A DNA stretch of 64,000 bases, from the NCBI RefSeq assembly GCF_042214795.1, contig NZ_CP090177.1, positions 1,488,001-1,552,000 on the forward strand, in the 5' to 3' direction. Shown piece after piece: positions 31,643 to 40,219 of the stretch (position 1 is its first letter; each line of letters begins with the position of its first letter). A model generated the notes under the pieces. The model worked only from the letters and a program-made list of their open reading frames with translations, did no database searches and was not told the origin of the DNA. The translations under genes were made by a program, and so were the position numbers. Origin of the DNA: Arcobacter iocasae. GTDB lineage: Bacteria; Campylobacterota; Campylobacteria; Campylobacterales; Arcobacteraceae.

Positions 31643-32758
31643 TCATAGATTATATAAATTTTTAACAGCTTCTTTCCCACTATCCGGGGCTAATTTAGCA
31701 TATCTCAAAGTCATTTTAATATCTCTATGATTCATAAGTTTTTGAATTGTAAAAATAGGTGTCCCTTTTATAGCTAAGTGACTTGCGAAAGTATGTCTTA
31801 GCGTATGCAGTACTACTAGATTCTTTCTATCTTCTTTATCAATGCCAACATTAAATAAGCTATGTAATATTTTTAATATTTGTCTTTGTATTGTTGTTGG
31901 CTCTATGAATATTTTATCTTGTTGATTCATGTTCTTACTATAGTGACTTAATAAGTTTGTAACATCATCCGTTAAAAATGTTTTGTATGTTGAATTATTT
32001 TTAAAATCTTTTAGAGTAATTATTTGATTACTAAAGTCTATATCCATTTTTGATATATTTAAAATAGTTCCTAGTCTTCCACCTGTTGTTAGGGCAAGTT
32101 TGCAGAATAAATAAAGTCTTGGATTGTGTTCTACTTCTTTATATAGTTTATTAATCTCTTCAAGCTCTAGATATCTTTCCCTTTCATTATCAATTCTTTC
32201 TTTCTCAATATATTTAGTAACATCATTTTTAATTAGTTCTTCTTTTAAACCATAGTTTATTACTGAGGCAAAAGAGGTTAATATGTTGTTTCTTGATTTA
32301 GGGGATAGTTGAGTGCCCTTTGGAGTAATCTTGGTCTTTAAGAGCTTTGTGAGAGCTTTTATATCCTCTTTTGTTAATGTCTCGAGGTTTTTCTTTTCAA
32401 AAAAAGGGATAAGATGTTTATTTGCAGTTACAATATCACTATATTTACTTTTAGTTTCTCGTCTTGTTTCAAAATATTTATCTTGTAAATATTTAAAAGC
32501 TATAGAATTCTTTTGCTTTTTATTCGCCATAACTGGTGGCTCTTCACCTAATCTTAGTTTTGTAATGATTTCATTTCTTTTTTGATTACAGTAGTTTTCT
32601 CTTACACCCTCAGAGTATTTACCTATTTTAAGTTCTTTAGTTTTATTGTTAATATCTTTGTATCTGATATAATATGTTTTATCAGGTTTTTCATTTGTTA
32701 TTGAATCTCGATAAATAACACCTGTGTATTTTGTTGTATATCTAGCCAAATTTATCAC
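31643..32758 (-). CDS. int: Tyrosine recombinase integrase of the element
   Basis: A 371-residue site-specific recombinase. The catalytic set is complete: R228 (TTGGRLG), H318-x-x-R321 (HTLRHTFASH), H344 (LMNHRD) and nucleophile Y353 (LRYAKL). An N-terminal arm-binding domain (GVIYRDSITNEKPDKTYYIRYKD, residues about 12-50) and a SAM-like core-binding domain (85-190) precede it. It lies beside attR, starts with GTG (32758), and the repeat TCACACCTATTTCACACT overlaps this start, so the integrase could control its own expression. It is the enzyme that would recombine attL and attR. Confidence 0.95.
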   Translation of the reverse strand: MINLARYTTKYTGVIYRDSITNEKPDKTYYIRYKDINNKTKELKIGKYSEGVRENYCNQKRNEIITKLRLGEEPPVMANKKQKNSIAFKYLQDKYFETRRETKSKYSDIVTANKHLIPFFEKKNLETLTKEDIKALTKLLKTKITPKGTQLSPKSRNNILTSFASVINYGLKEELIKNDVTKYIEKERIDNERERYLELEEINKLYKEVEHNPRLYLFCKLALTTGGRLGTILNISKMDIDFSNQIITLKDFKNNSTYKTFLTDDVTNLLSHYSKNMNQQDKIFIEPTTIQRQILKILHSLFNVGIDKEDRKNLVVLHTLRHTFASHLAIKGTPIFTIQKLMNHRDIKMTLRYAKLAPDSGKEAVKNLYNL

Positions 32759-32772
32759 ACCTATTTCACACT
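32755..32772 (+). repeat. Candidate integrase arm-type site, right
   Basis: Exact 18-bp copy of 19709-19726, overlapping the integrase start codon and its upstream region. See the left copy. Confidence 0.5.
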
Positions 32773-32898
32773 TAAGAATGTTTTTTATTGGATTATATAT
32801 GGATTATTATAAAAAGTCAATTTTCTATAAGTACTATAAATTGGTACTTTGAGGACTATTGTAATTATTATATATTATTGGAAATAATATAAGACCAA

Positions 32899-32965
32899 GT
32901 TTCGGCCCGGGTGGTTGGGGGTTCGACTCCCTCCAGGCGTACCATAAAGAAGCCCGATATAATCA
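32899..32965 (+). repeat. attR core (67-bp direct repeat, right copy) with tRNA-Arg 3' fragment
   Basis: Identical to 19592-19658. Bases 32899-32944 are the displaced 3' part of tRNA-Arg, from the anticodon stem through CCA, without a 5' half, so it is not a functional tRNA. This copy adjoins the original chromosomal terminator and marks the right end of the element. Confidence 0.93.
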
Positions 32966-32997
32966 CTTTTTTGAGTGTTTATATCGGGCTTTTTTTA
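32950..32997 (+). terminator. Original tRNA-Arg terminator displaced to attR
   Basis: Perfect 13-bp stem (32950-32962 with 32979-32991) followed by seven T. It is the version without the G-T pair found at attL. Confidence 0.85.
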
Positions 32998-33278
32998 TTT
33001 CTTTAAAAACTAACTTCACACTTATTTCTCGATTTTGCTGTTTATCTTCATTAAATAATAGATATGCTTCTTGCAGTTTTTGATTGATTTAAATTTTACT
33101 ATCATTTTAACAACTCCTTTGAGTTATTAAAAAAACTCAAAAAATTTTAGAATCTTAATCTAAATGAAAATTGAATTTCATTCTACTTGTAAAAGGAGAC
33201 TGTGCCTCTTGTTGAATCCTATAATTTTTTTATATACTTTTTGTTATGATAATGTAATTAATATAATGGAGAAAAGTA

Positions 33279-33833
33279 TTGCGCAAAGTAGTCCCTTATT
33301 GTCTTTTACTTACTTATTCCATAAGTGCATTTTTTATGTTTAGTAGTTGGAATTCTGAAATTATAGATTATTACTTATTTACTTGTCTACAAATTCTTGT
33401 GTCAATTATATTTTTTGCTTTATTCATTTTTATAAAAGTAAATCTTTTTAAAAATAATCGGGTAATGTATTTGAAACGAAATCAGCCATTATATTCAGAA
33501 ATAAATAGAGAAGACAATTTGTATATTATTAGTATAATTGTATTTACAATTATTGGATTTTCCTTACCAAAATATTTAAATAAAAATTATGATAGCAATA
33601 TAATAAGTAAACAAATATATAAAGTATCGTCAAAAGGTGTTCATAATTTTACATCAACTGCAAGAGGAGATTATCTTATTTTAGTTAATTTAAAAACTAA
33701 AAAAACTAAGAGATATTATACTGAAGCATCAAAATTTAAACTAAATGATGAACTAAAACTTATAAAAAAATCAGGTTTTTTGGGTTTTGATTACTTTGAA
33801 ATGATTAAACTAGAAACTAAAAATAATATATAA
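33279..33833 (+). CDS. Membrane protein of unknown function
   Basis: A 184-residue protein with three hydrophobic segments (residues about 5-22, 30-55, 81-100) and a C-terminal basic beta-rich domain (RGDYLILVNLKTKKTKRYYTEASKF). It starts with TTG, supported by TGGAG seven bases upstream. No family recognised. It lies just outside attR in a very AT-rich zone (33029-34660) with few genes, which may be an old insertion hotspot. The 250 bp before it contain only a weak AACTC/GAGTT hairpin near 33115. Confidence 0.6.
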   Translation: MRKVVPYCLLLTYSISAFFMFSSWNSEIIDYYLFTCLQILVSIIFFALFIFIKVNLFKNNRVMYLKRNQPLYSEINREDNLYIISIIVFTIIGFSLPKYLNKNYDSNIISKQIYKVSSKGVHNFTSTARGDYLILVNLKTKKTKRYYTEASKFKLNDELKLIKKSGFLGFDYFEMIKLETKNNI

Positions 33834-33961
33834 TTATTCTATAAATACTTTTTGAGATTCCATTTTTTTATTTTCCTTACATTTTGCAATATTTTAAAGA
33901 ATTCATATTTATTTTTGCTAATATTTATTAAGAAAAAATTTATTTGCAAAAAGGTTATAAG

Positions 33962-34084
33962 ATGATAAATATATTAGGTAGTTCAGTTTTTATTGTAGTT
34001 ATAGTAGGAGTATATTTTTATATAAAAAATAAATCAGAGCAAAGTAAAAAAATCCCTTTTAAAATAAGATACGAAAAAAAGTAG
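33962..34084 (+). CDS. Small single-pass membrane protein, 40 residues
   Basis: A short frame with one membrane helix (residues 5-21, ILGSSVFIVVIVGVYFYI) and a basic tail (KNKSEQSKKIPFKIRYEKK). An AAGG sits seven bases before the ATG. No family known. The positive-inside tail and hydrophobic helix give it a protein-like appearance, but the length makes chance possible. Confidence 0.45.
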   Translation: MINILGSSVFIVVIVGVYFYIKNKSEQSKKIPFKIRYEKK

Positions 34085-34357
34085 AAAATTTTAATTTTCA
34101 CAAACTCTTTTAAATATAACTTCCCCTTCAAAATATTTCTAAATAAACAATTTTCTAAATTAAATCAATTTTTATAATGGCATAATTATTTTGAGTATTT
34201 TTAACAATATAAAAAATTATTTATTATTTCTTGATTTAACATTGCTAAGTAATTAATGCTTTTAAATGTATAAAATTAGTATTATTTAAAGATGTAACAA
34301 AAACATTAAAAATATTTTATTGAGCATTTTATTGTAAATTTATTGAATATTATAAAA

Positions 34358-34387
34358 TATAAAACCCCTTAAATAAGGGATTTTATA
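34358..34387. terminator. Symmetric hairpin, possible bidirectional terminator
   Basis: Arms 34358-34370 and 34375-34387 pair over 12 of 13 positions with a 4-nt loop; A-rich and T-rich ends flank the GC core (CCCTT/AAGGG), as in bidirectional terminators. Confidence 0.55.
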
Positions 34388-34483
34388 AAAATAAACTAAA
34401 CTAAAATATTAGTTTAAGTATAGTTTTATTTATATGATTTTTAATTATATTTAAATAATTTAAATGTAATTAAATTCTTATAT

Positions 34484-34500
34484 TGTATAAAAAATATACA
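34484..34500. promoter_or_regulatory. Inverted repeat TGTATA-N5-TATACA before the TRAP operon
   Basis: TGTATAAAAAATATACA is a 17-bp element with perfect 6-bp arms. The same arms, spacing and flanks (ATAT before, G after) occur at 43779-43795 before the sugar operon. Probably a shared regulator site; the regulator is not in the window. Confidence 0.45.
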
Positions 34501-34660
34501 GCATAAAATTATTATTTTATTATAAATAATGATAGGATTTCTCAGTTTAAGTTATCTATTGTTTGAATGATTTATGTTGTTTCGAGGGCATAAGTATCTT
34601 TATCATAAACAATATCTACTAGAAGTCTCGATTAAAATTTATATAAATTAAGGAAAAAGA

Positions 34661-35755
34661 ATGACTAAGAATAGAAGAGATTTTATTAAAAAAACTGGTT
34701 TAGCAGGAATCACAGCTGCAGTAGCAATTCCATCAGTTGCTAGTGCAGATTCTTCAAAAAAGTTTAGATGGAAAATGACAAATTGTTATGGGGCAGGGGC
34801 TCCTTTTTATTCTACTGGACCTGGAAGTGCAAGTTATTTTTGTAAAAGAGTTGAAGAGTTAACTAATGGAAGATTGAGAATCAAACATTATCCAGCTGGT
34901 GAATTAATTCCTGCAATGGAAGGTTTTGATGCAGTATCAAAAGGTACGATTGAGATGAACTGGGGTAACTCATTTTTCTGGGCTGGTAAAACATTTGCAG
35001 CTCAATATTTCACGGCAGTTCCTTTTGGTATGACTTTTGAAGGTACAAATGCTTGGTTACAATTTGGTGGTGGACAAGAGCTTTGGGATGAGGTTTATAA
35101 ACCATTTAATGTGATTGGTTTAGCAGCTGGAAATACAGGTACTCAAATGACTGGTTGGTTCAAAAAAGAGATAAATGGTGTTAAAGACTTAGATGGTTTA
35201 AGAATGCGTGTTCCAGGACTTGCTGGAAAAGTTCTTGAGCAATTAGGTGTTAGTGTTAAGTTATTACCAGGTGGAGAGATTTTCCCAGCTTTAGAAAGAG
35301 GTGTAATTGATGCAGCAGAATTTGTTGGACCGTTCCAAGATAGAAGAATGGGATTCCAAAAAGCTGCTAAATATTACTATACAACAGGATGGGGAGAACC
35401 AAGTAATACAACTGAGTGTTTGATTAATAAAGATGCTTGGGCAACACTACCAAAAGATATTCAAGCAATAGTAAAAACAGTTGCAGCTGAGTGTAATCTT
35501 ATGGGACTTTCATGGTCTGAAGCAAATAACTCAGAAGCATTAGATGATTTGGTAAAAAATCAAGGTGTTATTGTAAAAACATTACCAAATGAAGTTATTA
35601 AAAAACTAAGAGAAGTTACTTTTTCAACTTATGACAAGCTTACTGCAAAAGATCCTTTGGTTAAAAAAGTTCATGAGAGTTACTTTAACTTTAAAACTAT
35701 TCATGATGGTTGGCAAGATAAAAGTGAATTAGTGGTTATGACTAAGTTGAAATAA
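34661..35755 (+). CDS. dctP: TRAP transporter substrate-binding protein, DctP family
   Basis: A 364-residue periplasmic receptor for an organic-acid TRAP transporter. The N-terminus carries a twin-arginine signal (NRRDFIKKTGLAG, then AVAIPSVASA), so it is exported folded by Tat. The mature part shows DctP features: GRLRIKHYPAGEL, DAVSKGTIEM, LDGLRMRVPG with the carboxylate-binding Arg, and LPGGEIFPALERGVIDAAEFVGP. The sequence resembles the TakP-like branch for 2-oxo acids or related ligands; the ligand cannot be fixed. First gene of a five-gene run. Confidence 0.94.
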   Translation: MTKNRRDFIKKTGLAGITAAVAIPSVASADSSKKFRWKMTNCYGAGAPFYSTGPGSASYFCKRVEELTNGRLRIKHYPAGELIPAMEGFDAVSKGTIEMNWGNSFFWAGKTFAAQYFTAVPFGMTFEGTNAWLQFGGGQELWDEVYKPFNVIGLAAGNTGTQMTGWFKKEINGVKDLDGLRMRVPGLAGKVLEQLGVSVKLLPGGEIFPALERGVIDAAEFVGPFQDRRMGFQKAAKYYYTTGWGEPSNTTECLINKDAWATLPKDIQAIVKTVAAECNLMGLSWSEANNSEALDDLVKNQGVIVKTLPNEVIKKLREVTFSTYDKLTAKDPLVKKVHESYFNFKTIHDGWQDKSELVVMTKLK

Positions 35756-36264
35756 TGAAAGAGTTAGCACTTTTAGCAAATAGACTTGATACGCTTATAA
35801 TGCGTATCGGTCAAATAACTTCTTGGCTAATTTTTATTTTAGTTTTATTAGTTGCTGGGGATGTTCTTTTTAGATATTTTTTTCATATAAGTTCTATTGC
35901 CGAACAAGAGTTTCAATGGCACCTTTTAGCAGCAATTGCAATATTTGGTTCTGCTTATACTTTTCAACAAGGAGAACATGTAAGAGTTGACCTTTTTTAT
36001 CACAGTTATAGTAAAAATGTAAAAAGATGGATGAATATATTAATTCCTTTAATAATAATTCTTCCTTTTTCTGCTTTTATAATTTATTTATCAACTGACT
36101 ATGTATTGCAATCTTATGCAAATAATGAAGTCTCTCCTGATCCTGGGGGATTACCTTATAGATACCTAGTAAAAGGACTTATACCTTTAGGTTTTTCACT
36201 TATTTTTATTCAAGGATTAGCGGTTTTATTAAAAGCCATAACAAAAATAGAAAGCGAGTTATAA
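35755..36264 (+). CDS. dctQ: TRAP transporter small membrane subunit, DctQ
   Basis: A 169-residue protein with four membrane helices and the DctQ pattern: GDVLFRYFFHISSIAEQEFQWHLLAAIAIFGSAYTFQQGEHVRVDLFY. The HVRVD motif is diagnostic. Start overlaps the dctP stop by one base, and it ends 3 bases before dctM. Confidence 0.94.
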   Translation: MKELALLANRLDTLIMRIGQITSWLIFILVLLVAGDVLFRYFFHISSIAEQEFQWHLLAAIAIFGSAYTFQQGEHVRVDLFYHSYSKNVKRWMNILIPLIIILPFSAFIIYLSTDYVLQSYANNEVSPDPGGLPYRYLVKGLIPLGFSLIFIQGLAVLLKAITKIESEL

Positions 36265-36267
36265 TTT

Positions 36268-37593
36268 ATGGATCCACAAATATTAGCAATTTTAATGGTT
36301 GTATCTCTTTTTACATTGATTTTAGCAGGAGTTCCAGTTGCTTTTGCAATAGCAGGTGCTGGTTTGTTTTTTGGAGCAATTGGTGTGGATATGAATCTCT
36401 TCAATTTGCTTCCTGCAAGAATCTTTGGAGTTTTGACTAACTATACACTTTTGGCAGTACCTTTATTTGTTTTTATGGGAATACTCTTAGAAAAATCCCG
36501 TATTGCAGAAAAGATGCTTGATGTATTAGGACTTTTATCTGGTAAAAAGCCTGGAGGAATGGCTATCGCAATTATTGTTGTGGGTATTCTTATGGGTGCA
36601 TCAACAGGAATTGTAGGGGCAACAGTTGTTACTCTAACAATGATTTCACTTCCTACACTTTTACGAAGAAATTATAGTCATAGTGTTTCATGTGGTACGA
36701 TTTGTGCTTCAGGAACATTGGGACAAATTTTACCTCCTAGTTTAGTTCTTATATTATTAGCAGACATTAGTGGGGAAGCTATAGGTCCTCTTTTTGCTGC
36801 TGCATTGGTTCCTGGATTACTTTTAGCTTGCATGTATATTTTATATATTGTTTTTCTTAGTTGGTTTTTCCCTCAACATGTGCCACCAATTGATATTGAA
36901 GAGAGAGATTCTTATTCAAGAAAAGAGTTATGGATAGAGTTTATAAAATCAGTTGCGCCTCCTTTTCTTTTAATATTTGCTGTTTTAGGTTCTATTATTG
37001 GAGGACTTGCAGCTCCTACTGAAGCTGCTTCAATGGGAGCAATAGGTTCACTTGTGATAGTTTTCTTGAGTAAAAGACTTAGCATGGATGTATTAAAAGA
37101 AACCTTATATGAAACTATGAAAGTAACTGGGATGATTATGTTCGTTTTATTGGCTTCTCAAATATTTGGGCTGAGCTTTAGAGGATTAGAGGGAGATTAT
37201 TTAGTAGAAGATCTTTTCGCCGCAATTCCAGGGGGAATGTGGGGTTCTATTATTTTCATGATGTTTGTACTTTTTGTATTAGGTTTCTTTTTAGAATGGA
37301 TTGAAATATCTTATATTGTATTGCCATTGGTTTTACCTATATTTCATGCTTTGGATATAAATATGATATGGCTAGGTATTTTAGTTGCACTAAATTTACA
37401 AACTTCATTTTTAACTCCACCTTTTGGTTGGTCTTTATTTTTCTTAAAAGGGGTTGCTCCTAAAGAGATAAAGACTATGGAGATATATAAAGGTGTTTTA
37501 CCTTTTATTGGAATTCAGATTTTTGTTATTGGGCTAGTGATGCTTTTCCCAGATATTGCTTTATGGTTACCAAAAGCAATTGGATGGATGTAA
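36268..37593 (+). CDS. dctM: TRAP transporter large membrane subunit, DctM
   Basis: A 441-residue sodium-coupled permease with about twelve hydrophobic segments. Typical sites: AGVPVAFAIAGAG, GASTGIVGATVVTLTMISLPTLLRRNYS, SGTLGQILPPSLVLILLAD and AAPTEAASMGAIGSL. Length normal. Forms the TRAP carrier with DctQ and uses DctP to deliver substrate. Confidence 0.95.
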   Translation: MDPQILAILMVVSLFTLILAGVPVAFAIAGAGLFFGAIGVDMNLFNLLPARIFGVLTNYTLLAVPLFVFMGILLEKSRIAEKMLDVLGLLSGKKPGGMAIAIIVVGILMGASTGIVGATVVTLTMISLPTLLRRNYSHSVSCGTICASGTLGQILPPSLVLILLADISGEAIGPLFAAALVPGLLLACMYILYIVFLSWFFPQHVPPIDIEERDSYSRKELWIEFIKSVAPPFLLIFAVLGSIIGGLAAPTEAASMGAIGSLVIVFLSKRLSMDVLKETLYETMKVTGMIMFVLLASQIFGLSFRGLEGDYLVEDLFAAIPGGMWGSIIFMMFVLFVLGFFLEWIEISYIVLPLVLPIFHALDINMIWLGILVALNLQTSFLTPPFGWSLFFLKGVAPKEIKTMEIYKGVLPFIGIQIFVIGLVMLFPDIALWLPKAIGWM

Positions 37594-37645
37594 GAAAAAT
37601 ATAAACTAATTATAATAAAATTCTAAAAAGGATATTTAAATAAAT

Positions 37646-39238
37646 ATGAATAAATTACTTAAAACACAAACTTCACAAAAAGGCATGGTAGTATCACCCC
37701 ACCATGCAGCTTCAGATGCAGGACTTGAGATACTAAAAAAAGGGGGCAATGCAATTGAAGCTTCAATTGCTGTTGCTTCTTCTTTAGCAATACATTATCC
37801 TCACATGACAGGTATTGGAGGAGATGCCTTTTGGTTAGTTTATGACCCAAAAGAGGGTGTTTCTTTTATAGAAGCCTCTGGGTATTCTGGATTTGATGTA
37901 AAAAAAGAGTTATATGAAGGATTAAATGAAATACCTTTTAGGGGAAAATTAGCTGCAAATACAGCAGCTGGTGCTGTTTCTGCTTGGGATTTAGCTTTTG
38001 AAAAAAGTAAAACTTGGGGTGGGAAAATGACCCCTTCAAATCTTCTTAGTGAAGCTATAAATTCTGCAAATAGTGGTATTAAAGTAACTAAATCATTAAG
38101 TGATACATTAAATGAAAAACAAGCTGAACTTCAAGCTGATAGTTTTTTTGCAGATGTTTATTATCCAAATAAAGAAGTTCCAAAAGAGGGTGAGATTTTA
38201 GTTCAAAAATCATTGGGTGAAACATTAAAAAGGATTTCCCAAGAAGGCTTTGACACTTTTTATAGGGGCTCTTTATCAAAAGATATTGCAAATGACTTTT
38301 TAAAAAGGGAAGGATTTATAACTCTTAATGATTTAAATAATCATCAGGCAAGTTGGAATAAGGCACTAGAATTGCAAACTTCTCAAGCAAAATTATTTAA
38401 TGCTTCAGCTCCTACACAAGGGGTCGCTTCTTTGATGATATTGGGATTATTTGATCGTTGGGTAGAAAAGTTACCCCAATTGGATTCTTCTAATCATGTA
38501 CACTTGTTAGTAGAAGCTACAAAAATAGCTTTTTCTCATAGGGCAAAAATGGACACTTCAGCAAGTCCAGAAAAACTACAAGCTTGGTTGGAACCAGAAT
38601 ATTTAGATAAATTAAGTGAAAAAATTGATTTACAAAAAGCTAAAGCTTGGAGTAAAGAAACAGCGCCTGGTGATACTACTTGGTTTGGAGCTGTTGATTC
38701 CCAAGGTAGAGTTGTAAGTGCTATTCAAAGTATTTATCATGAGTTTGGTAGTGGTTTGATGTTACCTAAGACTGGTATCGTTTGGCAAAATAGAGGTTGC
38801 AGTTTTTCTTTGGATTCTTCACATATTCAAACTTTGATGCCACATAAAAAACCTTTTCATACTTTAAATCCTGCTATTGCTTTATTTAATGATGGAAGAG
38901 TAATGGCGTATGGAACAATGGGCGGAGATGGACAACCTCAAACCCAAGCCGCTGTATATTCAAGATATGCATACTATAATGATGATTTACAAACTACTAT
39001 TAATAAACCAAGATGGTTATTAGGTAGAACTTGGGGAAATTCATCTGAAAGTTTAAAATTAGAATCTCGTTTTCCACTTGATTGTCAAGAAGATTTGATA
39101 AAAAAAGGACATGATGTAGAAATCTTATCATCTCTTGATTCTGCTGTTGGGCATGCAGGTGCAATAGTATGGCATCCTAATGGAAAAATAGAGGGTGCAA
39201 GTGACCCTCGAAGTGATGGAAAAGCATCAAATTTATAA
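37646..39238 (+). CDS. Cytoplasmic gamma-glutamyltransferase-like Ntn hydrolase
   Basis: A 530-residue gamma-glutamyltranspeptidase-family protein. It opens GMVVSPHHAASDAGLEILKKGGNAIEASIA, the GGT signature start, with GIGGDAFWLVYDP. The autoprocessing nucleophile is probably T344 in GDTTWFGAVD; classical GGTs have TTHYSVVD here, so the residues after the Thr pair differ. There is no signal peptide, unlike most GGTs, so it acts in the cytoplasm, presumably on a compound imported by the TRAP system. This divergent branch includes hydrolases with other amide substrates, so GGT activity itself is not assured. Confidence 0.85.
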   Translation: MNKLLKTQTSQKGMVVSPHHAASDAGLEILKKGGNAIEASIAVASSLAIHYPHMTGIGGDAFWLVYDPKEGVSFIEASGYSGFDVKKELYEGLNEIPFRGKLAANTAAGAVSAWDLAFEKSKTWGGKMTPSNLLSEAINSANSGIKVTKSLSDTLNEKQAELQADSFFADVYYPNKEVPKEGEILVQKSLGETLKRISQEGFDTFYRGSLSKDIANDFLKREGFITLNDLNNHQASWNKALELQTSQAKLFNASAPTQGVASLMILGLFDRWVEKLPQLDSSNHVHLLVEATKIAFSHRAKMDTSASPEKLQAWLEPEYLDKLSEKIDLQKAKAWSKETAPGDTTWFGAVDSQGRVVSAIQSIYHEFGSGLMLPKTGIVWQNRGCSFSLDSSHIQTLMPHKKPFHTLNPAIALFNDGRVMAYGTMGGDGQPQTQAAVYSRYAYYNDDLQTTINKPRWLLGRTWGNSSESLKLESRFPLDCQEDLIKKGHDVEILSSLDSAVGHAGAIVWHPNGKIEGASDPRSDGKASNL

Positions 39239-39260
39239 AAATAAATAAGGATAAAAATTA

Positions 39261-40067
39261 ATGAATGAATTATTAGTTCTGTTGCCGATTCTTTTAGCAT
39301 CTGGTGTAATAGCAGGTTTGTTAGCAGGTTTATTAGGAGTTGGTGGCGGTATTGTTATAGTGCCAATGCTTTATCATATATTTATTTATTTAAATATTGA
39401 TATTACAGTTGCAATTCCACTATCAATTGGTACTTCACTATCTACAATTGTAGTAACTTCTATTATGTCTGCAAGATCACACCATAAAAAAGGTGGAATA
39501 GATTGGGATTTGACTAAGAGATGGGTACCTCTTGTTATCATTGGAGTACTTATAGGTTCTTTTTCTTCTAAATATATTGATGCTTCAACTTTAAAATTTA
39601 TGTTTGGTATCTTATTATTGGTAGTTTCTATTCATATGATAATAAGTAGTTTCAAAAGTATAATTATAGCTAAGCAGTTACCTGGTAATTTTGGGCAATC
39701 AACTTTTGGATTATTATTAGGTGGTTTTGCTTCACTTTTGGGTATAGGAGGAGGAACTCTTATGGTTCCTCTACTTACTCTTTTTTCTTATCCCATACAT
39801 AGAGCTGTAAGTACAGCTTCAATATTTGGGTTAGTTATTAGTATTCCAGCAACTATTGGTTATATAATTGTTGGTTGGGGTGCACCAAATCTACCTGTGG
39901 GCTCTACTGGATATGTGAATTGGCTTGGATTTATTGCATTAGTTCCTATGACTATGTTATTTGCTCCCTTGGGAGTAAAATTAGCATATCGACTTAATGT
40001 AAAGCAATTAAAAGTAGCCTTTGCTGTTTTTTTAGCTTGCGTTGGGATAAAAATGCTTTTAGTGTGA
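39261..40067 (+). CDS. TauE/SafE-family anion exporter
   Basis: A 268-residue membrane protein with eight or so helices in two repeats, each bearing the family glycine motif: GLLAGLLGVGGGIVIVPML near the N-terminus and GGFASLLGIGGGTLMVPLL in the second half. The family exports sulfite, sulfoacetate or other organic anions. It starts 22 bases after the GGT-like gene and probably removes a product of the imported substrate; this coupling is inferred from gene order. Confidence 0.9.
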   Translation: MNELLVLLPILLASGVIAGLLAGLLGVGGGIVIVPMLYHIFIYLNIDITVAIPLSIGTSLSTIVVTSIMSARSHHKKGGIDWDLTKRWVPLVIIGVLIGSFSSKYIDASTLKFMFGILLLVVSIHMIISSFKSIIIAKQLPGNFGQSTFGLLLGGFASLLGIGGGTLMVPLLTLFSYPIHRAVSTASIFGLVISIPATIGYIIVGWGAPNLPVGSTGYVNWLGFIALVPMTMLFAPLGVKLAYRLNVKQLKVAFAVFLACVGIKMLLV

Positions 40068-40080
40068 GTATGTAAATAAG

Positions 40081-40110
40081 AAGGACAAATAAGAATTCTT
40101 ATTTGTCTTT
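40081..40110. terminator. Long palindrome between convergent genes
   Basis: Perfect palindrome at 40084-40107 (24 bp, centred on an EcoRI-type GAATTC), extended to 40081-40110 with one G-T pair. It lies after the tauE gene and covers the end of the convergent small gene, whose stop codon is inside. Acts plausibly as a bidirectional terminator, though no loop is unpaired in the DNA and no long T-run follows. Confidence 0.55.
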
Positions 40111-40200
40111 ATCTTCTATTCTTTGTTTATAGTAAGCAAAGGCAATTACTGCAATCGCAATAAGTACAAATCCAATAATTTCATTTTGTAAATCTGACAT
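40099..40200 (-). CDS. Small membrane protein, 33 residues
   Basis: A short frame with one membrane helix (IIGFVLIAIAVIAFAYY) preceded by MSDLQNE and followed by a charged tail KQRIEDKDK. It is upstream of nothing else on its strand but follows the 64-residue membrane gene by 20 bases in the same direction; AGGATTTGTTG precedes the ATG as a plausible RBS. The protein-like helix plus charged tail favours a real gene; the family is unknown. Confidence 0.55.
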   Translation of the reverse strand: MSDLQNEIIGFVLIAIAVIAFAYYKQRIEDKDK

Positions 40201-40219
40201 CAACAAATCCTAATATTAT

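Larger units (their letters stand above)
19592..32965. mobile_element. Integrated mobilizable element in tRNA-Arg, 13.4 kb
   Basis: A perfect 67-bp direct repeat (19592-19658 and 32899-32965) begins in the anticodon stem of tRNA-Arg and runs through the 3' end into its terminator. Between the copies are a tyrosine integrase next to the right end, an AlpA-like HTH gene near the left end, a replisome-organizer gene, a MobV-like relaxase, an orphan VirB6-like protein and cargo. No VirB4, coupling protein or pilus genes are seen, so it is an integrative mobilizable element and not a self-transmissible ICE. No phage structural genes are present. Defence-like cargo lies at 27.7-31.6 kb. Confidence 0.93.
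34085..34660. other. 576-bp gene-free AT-rich region before the TRAP operon
   Basis: No gene is seen on either strand. It contains a long hairpin at 34358-34387, an inverted repeat at 34484-34500 that also occurs before the sugar operon, and ATTGTTT (34558-34564) with its inverted copy AAACAAT (34607-34613) just upstream of the dctP start. Probably a regulatory region of the TRAP operon. Confidence 0.6.

Noticed and set aside
32899..32944. Second tRNA-Arg gene
   Set aside because: Only the 3' part from the anticodon stem is present; the 5' half is missing, so it is the att-site remnant.
19592..32965. Prophage or self-transmissible ICE
   Set aside because: No capsid, terminase, tail or lysis genes, and no VirB4/VirD4 genes are visible, so a mobilizable element is the better description.
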